A stretch of 64,000 nucleotides of DNA. Origin: an uncultured Acetobacteraceae bacterium. Its GTDB lineage: Bacteria > Pseudomonadota > Alphaproteobacteria > Acetobacterales > Acetobacteraceae. Of this stretch, positions 36,507-44,913 are shown one piece after another; positions within the stretch are counted from its first letter, which is position 1; each line of letters opens with the position of its first letter. Made by a program: the position numbers and the translations under genes. Under the pieces are notes generated by a model that was given only the letters and a program-made list of their open reading frames with translations, made no database searches and was not told where the DNA came from. Where the stretch lies: assembly GCA_903895595.1 (NCBI GenBank), contig CAITUP010000091.1, positions 1-64,000 of the forward strand. The letters are read 5' to 3'.

Positions 36507-36533
36507 TCATGGTCGGGTGTGACCCGACCATGA
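36507..36533. repeat. Dispersed palindrome, single perfect unit
   Basis: TCATGGTCGGGT-GTG-ACCCGACCATGA, a perfect 12+3+12 palindrome of the dispersed repeat family, directly after the small hypothetical gene where it could act as a terminator. Confidence 0.75.
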
Positions 36534-36637
36534 CGGAAAATGTCGGAAATCCGTCATATGCGATCCCCCGGGTGGGTGGGGACCGATGTCAGTGTCCCAC
36601 CGAAATCCGGTCGCCGCTTCACAATCCCATCATCGTC

Positions 36638-37291
36638 TCAAAGAGACAAAACACGAGATTCAGTCTCAGAAACCATCTCCAAGTTCGCCTCTGCGATACG
36701 GGCCAGCACGACATCCTCGAATGTCTCCGCATCGAACCGCACGCGCGCCGGAACCCGAACCTCCGAACGAACCGCGGTGTCGGCGCTGGCCATGTCCTCC
36801 GCGACCGCGGCCCCGGCATCCGGCACTTCGGCCACGACCTCCGGTTCCAACGCCGCGTCCATCGACTTCAACGCGATATGCTCAGCCCAAACCGCCGCCT
36901 CGGCGCTCTTTTGATCGGCATCCCGCTTGATCCGAACCGCTTGAAGCTTCTGCAAACTCCGCAGCGCACTGTCCGAATCCCGTCCCATACTCGCCGCCTG
37001 CGCTCGGCATTTGGCCTGCTCCGTTGGCGCCCTCCGCAACTGATTGACCTGACGTCGGCATTCGGTGGCGTGTTCCCCCGCTGACACATGCCGCGCCGCC
37101 AGACGCGCCTCGGCCAGCGTCACGGGACACAGGCTCGCAATCGCCGCGATGGCGGCTTTTATGCGCTTATAGCGCATCTCCCGCGTTTCCTTCAGCGGCT
37201 CCGGCAGTTCGGCCCAGAGAATTTCGACGAGCGTGGCATAACCCTCGCGCGTGCGGGTGAAATCGTCCGGTGCGGCGGTGTCGTCGGACAT
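36638..37291 (-). CDS. Hypothetical helical protein
   Basis: 217 aa, no family recognised. Start ATG 37291 has GGAGAACTGCTTTCC upstream. It is rich in Ala, Arg, Glu and Lys and predicted mostly helical: EILWAELPEPLKETREMRYK, then a Cys- and Arg-rich stretch (ECRRQVNQLRRAPTEQAKCR) and a coiled-coil-like LQKLQAVRIKRDADQKSAEA. The C-terminal 60 residues are acidic. No signal peptide or membrane segment. The upstream 37292-37478 gap has an A/T-rich patch and a degraded palindrome near 37441. It could be a small regulatory or structural protein. Confidence 0.55.
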   Translation of the reverse strand: MSDDTAAPDDFTRTREGYATLVEILWAELPEPLKETREMRYKRIKAAIAAIASLCPVTLAEARLAARHVSAGEHATECRRQVNQLRRAPTEQAKCRAQAASMGRDSDSALRSLQKLQAVRIKRDADQKSAEAAVWAEHIALKSMDAALEPEVVAEVPDAGAAVAEDMASADTAVRSEVRVPARVRFDAETFEDVVLARIAEANLEMVSETESRVLSL

Positions 37292-37478
37292 GGAAAGCAG
37301 TTCTCCGATTGGGTGTAAATATAACGGAGAACGTTAGATATAACTGCCACTCGCAGTTTCAAGGGGGGAAGCCGCGAACGGCAAAAATTTTAGGAAAATG
37401 CTCCCTGTCGCCCCAGCCCGCGATCGTAAGGCCATGAAAAATGGTTGGGCTGGATCCGGCCATGACGCCGTACACCGC

Positions 37479-38057
37479 CTATTTCCGCTCAGCCGCCACT
37501 CGCTTCAATCCGGCCGGAACCTCGAACATGCTCCCCGGCACGGCGCCATAAGCCACCGCCGTCGCCTCGATCTCCCGCGTCGCCGAGGCCGCCCGCAGCA
37601 CCACGCCATCGGCGGTCACGCAGGCCGTCCAAGGTTCCGCCGAACCCGCTGGCACGACATCCCAGTCCGTACAGGACAGCCCCGCCACCGTACGGGCGCC
37701 ACGCCGCCGGAAACCCATGTCGGGGGTCATCGTGACCCCCGGCAACGTCACCCCGGCGGCCGGCGCCTCGACCGCGAGCTCATTCGCGAACACCAGTATG
37801 GTCGCCCGGTTCGCCATCCGGTCGACAATCATCCCCTCGTACGCCGTCTTGGCATCGTCGAAGATGTAGCTGTCCACCCGCAGTTTGAGGCCAGCTTCCG
37901 TCTGTCGCACCACTGTCTTGCGCGGCCCCCCGGCAGTCGGTGCGCGCACCACATGAAAGGTCACGGTCACGTCGCGGGTCGGCGCCATAATCGGCGCCTC
38001 CCCGGCAGCGGCGAGAAACAAAAAACCAAGCGGCAGGAGTCGGACGAGATATACCAT
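37479..38057 (-). CDS. Hypothetical exported protein
   Basis: 192 aa with an N-terminal signal (MVYLVRLLPLGFLFLAAAGE). The mature part reads as a small beta-rich domain: DVTVTFHVVRAPTAGGPRKT, LKLRVDSYIFDDAKTAYEGM and TVAGLSCTDWDVVPAGSAEP, with two cysteines (SCTDW, TACVT) that could pair in the periplasm. The arrangement resembles DUF4412-like periplasmic proteins but I am not certain. It lies 31 bases downstream of the MFS transporter gene on the same strand and may share its transcript. Confidence 0.65.
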   Translation of the reverse strand: MVYLVRLLPLGFLFLAAAGEAPIMAPTRDVTVTFHVVRAPTAGGPRKTVVRQTEAGLKLRVDSYIFDDAKTAYEGMIVDRMANRATILVFANELAVEAPAAGVTLPGVTMTPDMGFRRRGARTVAGLSCTDWDVVPAGSAEPWTACVTADGVVLRAASATREIEATAVAYGAVPGSMFEVPAGLKRVAAERK

Positions 38058-38088
38058 CGCCCGACTGTAGAACCCGCCGCCCGCCGGC

Positions 38089-39420
38089 TCAATGCGGCAA
38101 CTGCTCGTCCCGTGTTTCCCGCCCGATCATCATCGCCACGATCGACAGCAACGCGAAACACGTCATGACCGCCGCCGCTCGGCTGAACTGCCCGCCGAAC
38201 GCGCCCACCATCAGGCCGGCGACCAACGGGCCGAAGCTGGTGATGACCCGCCCCGTCCCGTTGCAGAACGACACCGCCGTGGCGCGGACATGCGTGGGAA
38301 ACAATTCCGGCAGATAGACCGCATGGCCGGAGAACACGCCGAACACGAAGAAGCCGAAGACCGGCAGCACGGTCGGATACCACTCGTAAGTATCCAGCCC
38401 CAGATACAGGAACAATCCGCTGGCGATAGCCCCGACGTTGTAGAACACGATCGCCGGCCGCCGGCCGAACGCATCGGCGATAAAGCCGAACGCGGCGTAG
38501 CCGAAGATGCCGCCGATCCCCCACAACGTCGTGCCGTGCCCGACGAAGGGCGCCGCCGCCGCGCCGGTGATGCCGCCGCGCGCCAGCACCTGCCCCTGAA
38601 TGGTCGGCAGCCAGATCTGGCTGGTCCAGATCGACAGCAACGTACCCAGGCAGAACAACAGCCCGACGAAGGTGCTGAACCGGATCCCCGGGCTGAACAA
38701 CTGCCAGGGTACGAAACTCAGGAAGCGCTCGTCTTCCGCGGTACGATTGGTGGACGCCTGCAACGCCTGCCGCCGAGCCTGAACAGCTTGGAAACGTTCC
38801 GGTTCCTCCATGCCGCGGCGCAGTGCCAGCAGCGCGATGGCCGGCAACACGCCCGCCAGCATCACGTAACGCCAGCCGTAGGGACCGACATAGGCATAAA
38901 TCTGCCCGCCGATCAGGTTACCCACCGCGCCGCCGGTCATCATGAAGCCCAGCACTTTCGCGCGGTTCGATTCGGCGAAGGCCTCGGCGACCAGCGGAAT
39001 GCCCACCACGATCTCCGCCCCCGTCCCGACGCCGGTGAAGAACCGGTAGATGCCGAATGTCGTGGTGTCGTGCGCAATGCCCTGCAGGCCGGTGAACAGC
39101 CCGACCATGATGATGCTGATCGCCAGGGTGCGGACCCGGCCGATGTAGTCCGCGATTATGCCGAAGAAGAAGCCGCCCAGCGCCCAGCCCAGCAGCCCGG
39201 TCATGCTGAGGATGCCGCCGACGCGCCCGATATCCTCCACCGTCGGTTTGCCGCCCAGCAGCTCGATCAACGCCGGCCGCAGCACCAGGGAGAACAGGCC
39301 GAAATCCGTGCTGTCCAGCGACCAGCCGAGCCAGGCGACCAGAAAGATTTGCCATTGATAGCGGGTGATGCCGCGCATCCACCCAAATCCGCCGTCGGCG
39401 GTTTTCCCCGTCTGACTCAT
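38089..39420 (-). CDS. MFS transporter (metabolite:proton symporter type)
   Basis: 443-aa, twelve-helix major facilitator. Start ATG 39420 with a perfect GGAGGG upstream. FFFGIIADYIGRVRTLAISI (loop 2-3 motif), RFFTGVGTGAEIVVGIPLVA and FGFIADAFGRRPAIVFYN (the repeat in the second half) mark the sugar/aromatic-acid symporter branch; YLPELFPTHVRATAVSFCNG is the end-of-family PETK-like signature. Substrate not known. It is divergent from the TetR gene; the operator at 39536 lies about 116 bases upstream of its start and could also affect it. Confidence 0.88.
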   Translation of the reverse strand: MSQTGKTADGGFGWMRGITRYQWQIFLVAWLGWSLDSTDFGLFSLVLRPALIELLGGKPTVEDIGRVGGILSMTGLLGWALGGFFFGIIADYIGRVRTLAISIIMVGLFTGLQGIAHDTTTFGIYRFFTGVGTGAEIVVGIPLVAEAFAESNRAKVLGFMMTGGAVGNLIGGQIYAYVGPYGWRYVMLAGVLPAIALLALRRGMEEPERFQAVQARRQALQASTNRTAEDERFLSFVPWQLFSPGIRFSTFVGLLFCLGTLLSIWTSQIWLPTIQGQVLARGGITGAAAAPFVGHGTTLWGIGGIFGYAAFGFIADAFGRRPAIVFYNVGAIASGLFLYLGLDTYEWYPTVLPVFGFFVFGVFSGHAVYLPELFPTHVRATAVSFCNGTGRVITSFGPLVAGLMVGAFGGQFSRAAAVMTCFALLSIVAMMIGRETRDEQLPH

Positions 39421-39511
39421 TTGTCCCTCCGGTGTCGCCGCTTTGGGCGCGTTGTCTTGAACGTTTCGCACGTTACGGGACCGCGCGCCGTTCCGTCCAG
39501 AGGCTTTGCGG

Positions 39512-39540
39512 TTGACACACCGTGCCGTATTTTTTATTAA
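39512..39540 (+). promoter_or_regulatory. Sigma-70 promoter of the TetR gene
   Basis: TTGACA (39512-39517), 17-base spacer, TATTAA (39535-39540), 27 bases before the TetR start. The -35 is consensus and the spacing ideal; the -10 overlaps the palindrome at 39536. Confidence 0.75.
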
Positions 39541-39555
39541 CGAACAGTCGTTAAT
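39536..39555. promoter_or_regulatory. TetR operator
   Basis: ATTAACGA-ACAG-TCGTTAAT, a perfect 8+4+8 palindrome overlapping the -10 and start of transcription of the TetR gene. TTAACGA...TCGTTAA half-sites are typical of TetR/AcrR operators. Binding here would block the promoter, giving autorepression and control of the downstream acyltransferase. Confidence 0.8.
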
Positions 39556-39567
39556 CACCGAGGCCCC

Positions 39568-40131
39568 ATGCGCGAACAAGGCGGCAAACGCGAAACCATC
39601 AAACAACAGGCCATCCGCCTGTTCGCCGAACGCGGCGTCGACGCGGTGTCCGTCCGCGACATCGCCGCTGCCTGCGACATGAAGGCACCCAACCTCTACG
39701 CCCACTTCGCGTCGAAGGAGGCCTTGGTTCACGACCTGTTTCACGAAGGCTACGGCGAATACGGCGCCCTTCTGGCCCACGCCGCCGCCGGCCCCGACCC
39801 GTTCCGCGTCCGGCTCGGCCGCATGATGCGGGAGATCTGCCGCCTGCACGACACCGACACCGACCGTTTCCGCTTCCTGGTGATGACCCAGCACGGCTAC
39901 CTCGCCAGCGTTGCCCGCGACGACCGCAACCCGGTCGAGGTCATCTGCCGAGCGGTCGCCGCCGCCATGGACAGCGGCGAAATTCCCCGCCGGGACCCGG
40001 ACCTGATGGCGCTGGCCATTATCGGCATCCTGGTCCAGCCCGCGACTGGCCGCCTGTATGGGCGCCTGACCGGCGACCTGACCGAACGCGAAGACGAACT
40101 CATCGCCATGGCCTGGAGGGCCCTCTCATGA
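39568..40131 (+). CDS. TetR/AcrR-family repressor
   Basis: 187-aa regulator. The N-terminal HTH is TIKQQAIRLFAERGVDAVSV then RDIAAACDMKAPNLYAHFAS, and KEALVHDLF completes the canonical TetR DNA-binding domain. The C-terminal ligand domain (about 55-187) is variable. It has its own promoter with a perfect operator 12 bases before its start. Its TGA overlaps the ATG of the acyltransferase gene, so the repressor and its likely target are one transcript. The ligand may be a fatty acid or acyl compound; this is inference from the neighbour. Confidence 0.88.
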   Translation: MREQGGKRETIKQQAIRLFAERGVDAVSVRDIAAACDMKAPNLYAHFASKEALVHDLFHEGYGEYGALLAHAAAGPDPFRVRLGRMMREICRLHDTDTDRFRFLVMTQHGYLASVARDDRNPVEVICRAVAAAMDSGEIPRRDPDLMALAIIGILVQPATGRLYGRLTGDLTEREDELIAMAWRALS

Positions 40132-42863
40132 ACCCGCTCTCGCTCTTGAAATCCCGCCGCCTCTGGCCGCTGGTCCTGGCGCAATCCTGCGGCGCCCTGA
40201 ACGACAACCTCGTCAAAAATGCCATGGTTGTCCTCGCGATCTTCAAGCTCGGCGCTGGAGGAGCCGGCCTGTCGGCGGCTGCCGGAGCGTTGTTCATCGC
40301 CCCCTACATCCTGGTCTCCGCCACCGCCGGCAAAATCGCCGACCGCTATGCCAAACCCCAGGTCATCCGCCTGTATAAAGCCGCCGAAGTCGCCCTCATG
40401 GTCGCCGCCGCCGCGGCCTTCCTGGCCGAGAGCGTCACGGGCCTGCTGACCGTCCTCGTCGGCCTCGGCGTGCAGGCTGCTTTGTTCGGCCCCGTCAAAT
40501 ACGGCATCCTCCCCGAACAATTGGCGGAAGAAGAACTGATCGCCGGCAACGGCATCGTCGAGGCGACGACCTTCCTGTCCATCGTCATCGGCACCGTCAT
40601 CGGCGGCGCGCTGATCCTGCTGCCGGCCGGCACCGCCATCGTCGGCGCCCTCGGCGTCGCCCTGTCCCTGCTCGGCCTGTTCGGCGCCGTCCGCATCCCG
40701 CCCGTCCCCGCCGCCGACCCGTCGCTGACGATCGGCATAAACATCGCCGCCTCGACTTGGACCGTCCTCCGTCACGCCGCGGCCCAGCGCCCGATCTGGC
40801 TGTCGCTGCTCGCCATCAGCTGGTTCTGGACGGTCGGCGCCACGCTGCTGACCGAGTTCCCCATCGTCGCCCGCGACACCCTGCATGCCGGCGGCAGTGT
40901 TCTCACTTTGCTGCTGACCGTCTTCGCCCTCGGCACCGGCGCCGGCTCCATCGGCTGCGCCAAGCTGCTGCATGGGGAGGTCTCGCCCCGCCACGTCCCC
41001 TTCGCCGCCTTCGGTATTTCCCTCTTTTGCTGGGATTTCGCCAACGCTTCCCTGTCCGCCGGGGTGTTGCCGGATGCCTGGGCGGTGCTGGAATCGCCGC
41101 ACGGCTGGCGCATGCTCGGCGACCTCGCGCTGCTGGCGGGCTGCGGCGGCATGTTCTCGGTGCCGTTGTACGCCATCATCCAGGAGACAGCGGCCCCGGA
41201 CGAGCGGTCCCGCATGATCGCCGCCAACAACGTCATGAACGCCTTGTTCATGGTCGCGGGCGCCGGAGCCGCCGCCGGCCTCGCCGCACTGGGCTGGCAC
41301 GCCCCATCGGTCCTGAAATTCGCCGCCTTCGCCAACCTCCTGGTCGCCTGCTGGATCGTGCGCATCCTGCCGCGGGAGGTCTACCGGTCCCTCTTCCGCT
41401 GGTATTTCACCACCTTCCACGGCGTCGAAGTCGTGGGGCTGGAGAACTACAAGGCCGCCGGAGACCGCGTGGTCATCGTGTCCAACCACCAATCCTACGC
41501 CGACGCCTGCCTGATCGCCGCCTTCCTGCCGGACAGTCCCGCCTTCGCCGTCAACACCCAGCAGCTCGCCAAATGGTGGATCAAGCCTTTCATCGCCGCG
41601 GTGGACGTGTTCCCGGTGGACATCCAGTCCCCCTACAGCCTTAAGCGCATGGTCGAGGCCGTCCGCGACCACGGCCGCAAGCTAATGATCTTCCCCGAGG
41701 GCCGCCTGACCAAAACCGGCGCGCTGATGAAAGTCTACGAAGGTGCCGGTCTGGTCGCCGACAAGGCCCATGCACGCATTTTGCCCGTGGCGGTGGAGGG
41801 CCTGCAATTCTCCCGCCTGAGCCGCATGGGCGCCAAGCAGCGGGTGCGCTGGTTCCCCCGCCTGAAGCTTTCCATTCTCCCCCCCGTCGATCTGACCCCG
41901 CCCAACGCCTTGGCTTTAACGCCCCGCAAGCGCCGCGAGGCCATCGGCCGAGCCCTGCAGGACGTAATGGTGGACGCGGTCTTCCGCAGCAAGAACGTGG
42001 ACCGAACCCTGTTTACCGCGGTTCTGGATGCCGCCCATGCCTTCGGCGGCAACACGATTATCGCCGAGGACATCCAGCGCCAGCCCATCCCCTACGACCG
42101 CCTGATCCTGGCATCGGTCGCACTGGGGCGGCAGTTGGAGGGTCAAGGCCAATACCTCGGCCTGATGCTCCCCAACGCCACCGCGACCGTGGTCGCGTTC
42201 CTCGGGCTGCAGGCGTTCGGCAAAGTCCCCTGCATGCTGAACTTCTCCGCCGGCGCCGACGCCATGCTGTCGGCCTGCGCCGCCGCCGGGGTCAAAACCG
42301 TGATCTCCAGCCGAGCCTTCGTGGAGAAGGGGAAGCTGGGCGCGACGATCGCGCGGATGGAGGGAACCGTCCGCTTCGTCTGGTTGGAGGACATCCGATC
42401 GGCCATCGGACGCGGCGACAAACTGCGGGCCTGGTTCGACCGCCTGCGCGCCCGTCGCCTGCCCGGCGCCGTCGCCGACCCCAACCGCCCGGCCGTCGTG
42501 CTGTTCACCTCCGGCTCCGAAGGCCGCCCCAAGGGAGTCGTCCTCAGCCACCGCCAGCTGCTGTCCAACTGCGCCCAGCTATCGTCCGTCATCGACTTCC
42601 ACGGCGGCGACATTCTGTTCAATGCCATGCCCGTTTTCCACAGCTTCGGCCTGACGGGAGGCACCATCGTCCCCCTGTTGTCCGGCGTCCGCACCTTCCA
42701 CTACCCCAGCCCCTTGCACTACCGCATCGTCCCCGGCCTGATCTACGACACCGACGCCACCATCTGCTTCGGCACCGACACGTTCCTCAATGGCTGGGCA
42801 CGCTTCGCCCACCCTTACGACTTCTATGCCATGCGCTACATCTTCGCCGGCGCCGAAAAGTGA
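40128..42863 (+). CDS. aas: LplT-PlsC-acyl-ACP synthetase fusion (Aas-like), N-terminal part
   Basis: 911 aa ending at a premature TGA. Domain order: an LplT-like lysophospholipid flippase of the MFS type (about 1-410), a PlsC acyltransferase (about 430-620, with SNHQSYADACLIAAF and FPEGRLTKTG as HX4D and EGR motifs), then the start of an AMP-binding acyl-ACP synthetase (LFTSGSEGRPKGVVLSH near 790). Together they re-import and re-acylate lysophospholipids. The protein stops after FAGAEK in the middle of the synthetase core. The missing part continues one base out of frame at 42860: the expected AAG-GTG reads AAGTG, i.e. one G fewer. ATG 40128 overlaps the tetR stop. Confidence 0.85.
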   Translation: MNPLSLLKSRRLWPLVLAQSCGALNDNLVKNAMVVLAIFKLGAGGAGLSAAAGALFIAPYILVSATAGKIADRYAKPQVIRLYKAAEVALMVAAAAAFLAESVTGLLTVLVGLGVQAALFGPVKYGILPEQLAEEELIAGNGIVEATTFLSIVIGTVIGGALILLPAGTAIVGALGVALSLLGLFGAVRIPPVPAADPSLTIGINIAASTWTVLRHAAAQRPIWLSLLAISWFWTVGATLLTEFPIVARDTLHAGGSVLTLLLTVFALGTGAGSIGCAKLLHGEVSPRHVPFAAFGISLFCWDFANASLSAGVLPDAWAVLESPHGWRMLGDLALLAGCGGMFSVPLYAIIQETAAPDERSRMIAANNVMNALFMVAGAGAAAGLAALGWHAPSVLKFAAFANLLVACWIVRILPREVYRSLFRWYFTTFHGVEVVGLENYKAAGDRVVIVSNHQSYADACLIAAFLPDSPAFAVNTQQLAKWWIKPFIAAVDVFPVDIQSPYSLKRMVEAVRDHGRKLMIFPEGRLTKTGALMKVYEGAGLVADKAHARILPVAVEGLQFSRLSRMGAKQRVRWFPRLKLSILPPVDLTPPNALALTPRKRREAIGRALQDVMVDAVFRSKNVDRTLFTAVLDAAHAFGGNTIIAEDIQRQPIPYDRLILASVALGRQLEGQGQYLGLMLPNATATVVAFLGLQAFGKVPCMLNFSAGADAMLSACAAAGVKTVISSRAFVEKGKLGATIARMEGTVRFVWLEDIRSAIGRGDKLRAWFDRLRARRLPGAVADPNRPAVVLFTSGSEGRPKGVVLSHRQLLSNCAQLSSVIDFHGGDILFNAMPVFHSFGLTGGTIVPLLSGVRTFHYPSPLHYRIVPGLIYDTDATICFGTDTFLNGWARFAHPYDFYAMRYIFAGAEK

Positions 42864-43525
42864 GGGAAGAAACCAAACGCCTGTTCGCCGACCGTTTCGG
42901 GGTCCGCATTCTGGAGGGCTACGGCGCCACCGAAACCGCCCCGGCACTGGCCATCAACACCGCCATGCACTGCCGCCCCGGCACTGTCGGCCGTTTCCTC
43001 CCCGGCATCGAATACCGCCTGGACCGAGTCCCCGGCGTCGACCCCGGTGGCCGCCTTCTGGTCCGAGGCCCCAACGTCATGCTCGGCTACCTGCGCGATT
43101 CCGCCCCCGGCGTGCTGGAAACGTCGGAAGGCGGCTGGTACGACACCGGCGATATCGTTTCGGTAGACAACGAAGGTTTCGTCGGCATCCTCGGCCGAGC
43201 GAAACGGTTCGCCAAGATCGGCGGCGAAATGGTATCGATGACCGCCGCCGAGGCCCTGGCCGCCGCCGTCTGGCCCGGCGAACCCCTGGCCGTGATCGCC
43301 ATCCCCGATCCCCGCAAAGGCGAATCCCTGGTCCTGGTCATCGCTCGGCAAGCGGCCGACACGCGGGACCTGCTGGCCCACGCCCGCGAAAAAGGCATCC
43401 CCGAGATCATGGTGCCCCGCACCCTGATCGCGGTGGACGCCGTGCCCCTGCTGGGCACGGGCAAGGTGGACTACGCGGCGGTGACCGCGCTGGTCGCCGC
43501 ACGGGCAGTCCAGTCAGCCGGGTAG
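42860..43525 (+). CDS. aas: Aas-like acyl-ACP synthetase, C-terminal part (split gene)
   Basis: 221 aa beginning at GTG 42860, overlapping the TGA of the upstream part (GTGA). MREETKRLFADRFGVRILEG, YGATETAPALAINT and RLFGVDPGGRLLVRG-like sequence continue exactly where the upstream synthetase domain breaks off, and the end has LLGTGKVDYAAV with the catalytic lysine. Joined, the two parts give a normal-length fusion of about 1130 aa. Possible explanations are a sequencing/assembly indel, a true frameshift mutation, a -1 slip at GAAAAGTGA, or translation as two chains by reinitiation. Confidence 0.85.
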   Translation: MREETKRLFADRFGVRILEGYGATETAPALAINTAMHCRPGTVGRFLPGIEYRLDRVPGVDPGGRLLVRGPNVMLGYLRDSAPGVLETSEGGWYDTGDIVSVDNEGFVGILGRAKRFAKIGGEMVSMTAAEALAAAVWPGEPLAVIAIPDPRKGESLVLVIARQAADTRDLLAHAREKGIPEIMVPRTLIAVDAVPLLGTGKVDYAAVTALVAARAVQSAG

Positions 43526-43529
43526 GAGG

Positions 43530-43733
43530 TTACTTCGCGACAACCTGCCCGCGCAGCTCCCCACCCGCATGCGGGGCGGTGTGCACGTTGAAATACCGCT
43601 TGCCGGCTTTGAGGTCCTCGGCCTGGGTGGCGGTCAGCATTGCTTCCCCCTTCATCGGGCTGCCGAGGTCGCCGGTCAGCGGCACGACCGGCCCCGCCGA
43701 TCCTGCGAGGGCCAAACGAATGCGGTGCGGCAT
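43530..43733 (-). pseudogene. CHRD-domain protein remnant
   Basis: The last 55 residues, SAGPVVPLTGDLGSPMKGEA through QAEDLKAGKRYFNVHTAPHA and ending GGELRGQVVAK, match the C-terminal half of a CHRD domain (a secreted domain named from chordin). Upstream, the frame degrades (APRAHGAHAMPHRIRLALAG) and there is no signal peptide, although CHRD proteins need one. It is best seen as a decayed 3' fragment next to the split aas gene. Confidence 0.6.
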
Positions 43734-44427
43734 CGCATGGGCGCCGTGTGCCCGAGGCGCACACGCCCGGCCTGGGCACGCGGTGCCGTCACGGTGTCTA
43801 TAACCGGCAGCAATGTCCGACAGGCAGAGCCGGAAAATACCTAGGCGGGGTGGAGGGCACGGTGCCGGAAACGGCCGCTTTTCCGAGTGTCGAAACCGAG
43901 ACCCGAGGGTCGCCTCGCGAGCGGGTGCCGTGGCATGCGGCCAACCACCGTAGCGGCGGCCGGGGGTGCGGTAAAAATCTGCGCAATCTGCGGACAACAA
44001 CCGTTGGACTCCCGTGGGCCCGGGGCTTTCCGGTGGGGCGCTGGGTTGGCGGTTTCCGCAACTGGGCACGGGCCTCCTGGCGGATGGAGTACCAATCTTC
44101 TGGCGTGAGCGCGGTTTCTTCGCCTTCGAGGCCCTCGCGCAGGAGGGTTTCGAGGTGTTCCGGGCGGCAGGCTGTTCGCCACCGACGGTCTCGTGGACGA
44201 ATGGCGTCGGCAAGGGTGTTGGGTATCCCAAGGGTACTTGAATTCAGAACTCAAGCGCAGCCGAGAATGCGACTGCACCTCCTTCATCCGGAACAACATC
44301 GATAAATTTTGCCTGGACGGCATTGACACGTGCATCGTTGGATTTACAGTCCAATGCCGCGCGGGGCGCGAGTGTGGCAACAAAGGCAAGCTTGACGAAT
44401 TAGCAAATTAATCCTATCAAGGGTCAT
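43734..44427. other. Non-coding stretch bordering the A/T-rich island
   Basis: About 690 bases without a convincing gene: the open frames here have no family character, poor codon usage and no ribosome sites. Composition shifts from very G/C-rich (to about 44240) to visibly A/T-richer after 44250, where codons such as AAA, GAA and TTA become common in the genes downstream. The short inverted repeat CTTGA...TCAAG near 44238-44256 lies at the shift. I read this as the left border of an inserted segment; no integrase, IS or clear attachment repeat is visible. Confidence 0.45.
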
Positions 44428-44913
44428 ATGGGGGTATCGATGGCGAGAGTGGACGTGCTGGGACACCTGTTGCGAGACCCCGTCGGTAGAGCATTCCTAG
44501 GAAACCTGTTAACAGGAACACGGAAGGGATATTATACTGCGCGGCCGATCATTCGTTTAGTGAATGAAGCGATTGACGCAATCGCGGGCAGGGTTTCGGA
44601 TAGTGGCGATGCGGTGAGAACAGCGTTTGCTAGCGCGATAAATGAACGCCGCTTCAACCCGCTCTCACCCGAAAGGTTTGTATTTGCAGGAGACCCATTC
44701 ACTCGGGCGTACGCAGACGCGCTGGATCTTTCGAACGAAAATGTGTACCACACCATTTCACTGGAATATGCAATCAGGCTCATCGACAGCAATGATAGAT
44801 TTCGCTTCTCTGGCCTTGTTCTCCCGGAAATTGACGCGGACATCCTGGACAATGAATTAGAGGATGCTTTTTGCCGATGGCATCGGCACAACGAATTGGT
44901 ACATCCGGTCTGA
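44428..44913 (+). CDS. Unrecognised island gene A, N-terminal part (frameshifted)
   Basis: 161 aa in this frame, with AAGGG four bases before ATG 44428 (ATG 44440 is an alternative). No family recognised. It includes GHLLRDPVGRAFLGNLLTGT, AIDAIAGRVSDSGDAVRTAF and YHTISLEYAIRLIDSNDRF. The last 14 residues after ELEDAF look wrong; dropping one T from the run TTTTT at 44868-44872 turns the sequence into ELEDAFADGIGTTNWYIRSD and joins it to the next open frame without a seam. I therefore treat 44428-45469 as one gene of about 345 aa, broken by one base. First gene of the A/T-rich operon. Confidence 0.6.
   Translation: MGVSMARVDVLGHLLRDPVGRAFLGNLLTGTRKGYYTARPIIRLVNEAIDAIAGRVSDSGDAVRTAFASAINERRFNPLSPERFVFAGDPFTRAYADALDLSNENVYHTISLEYAIRLIDSNDRFRFSGLVLPEIDADILDNELEDAFCRWHRHNELVHPV

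Noticed and set aside
38092-39540. A 482-codon plus-strand open frame
   Set aside because: Antisense shadow of the MFS transporter gene, with shadow-type composition.
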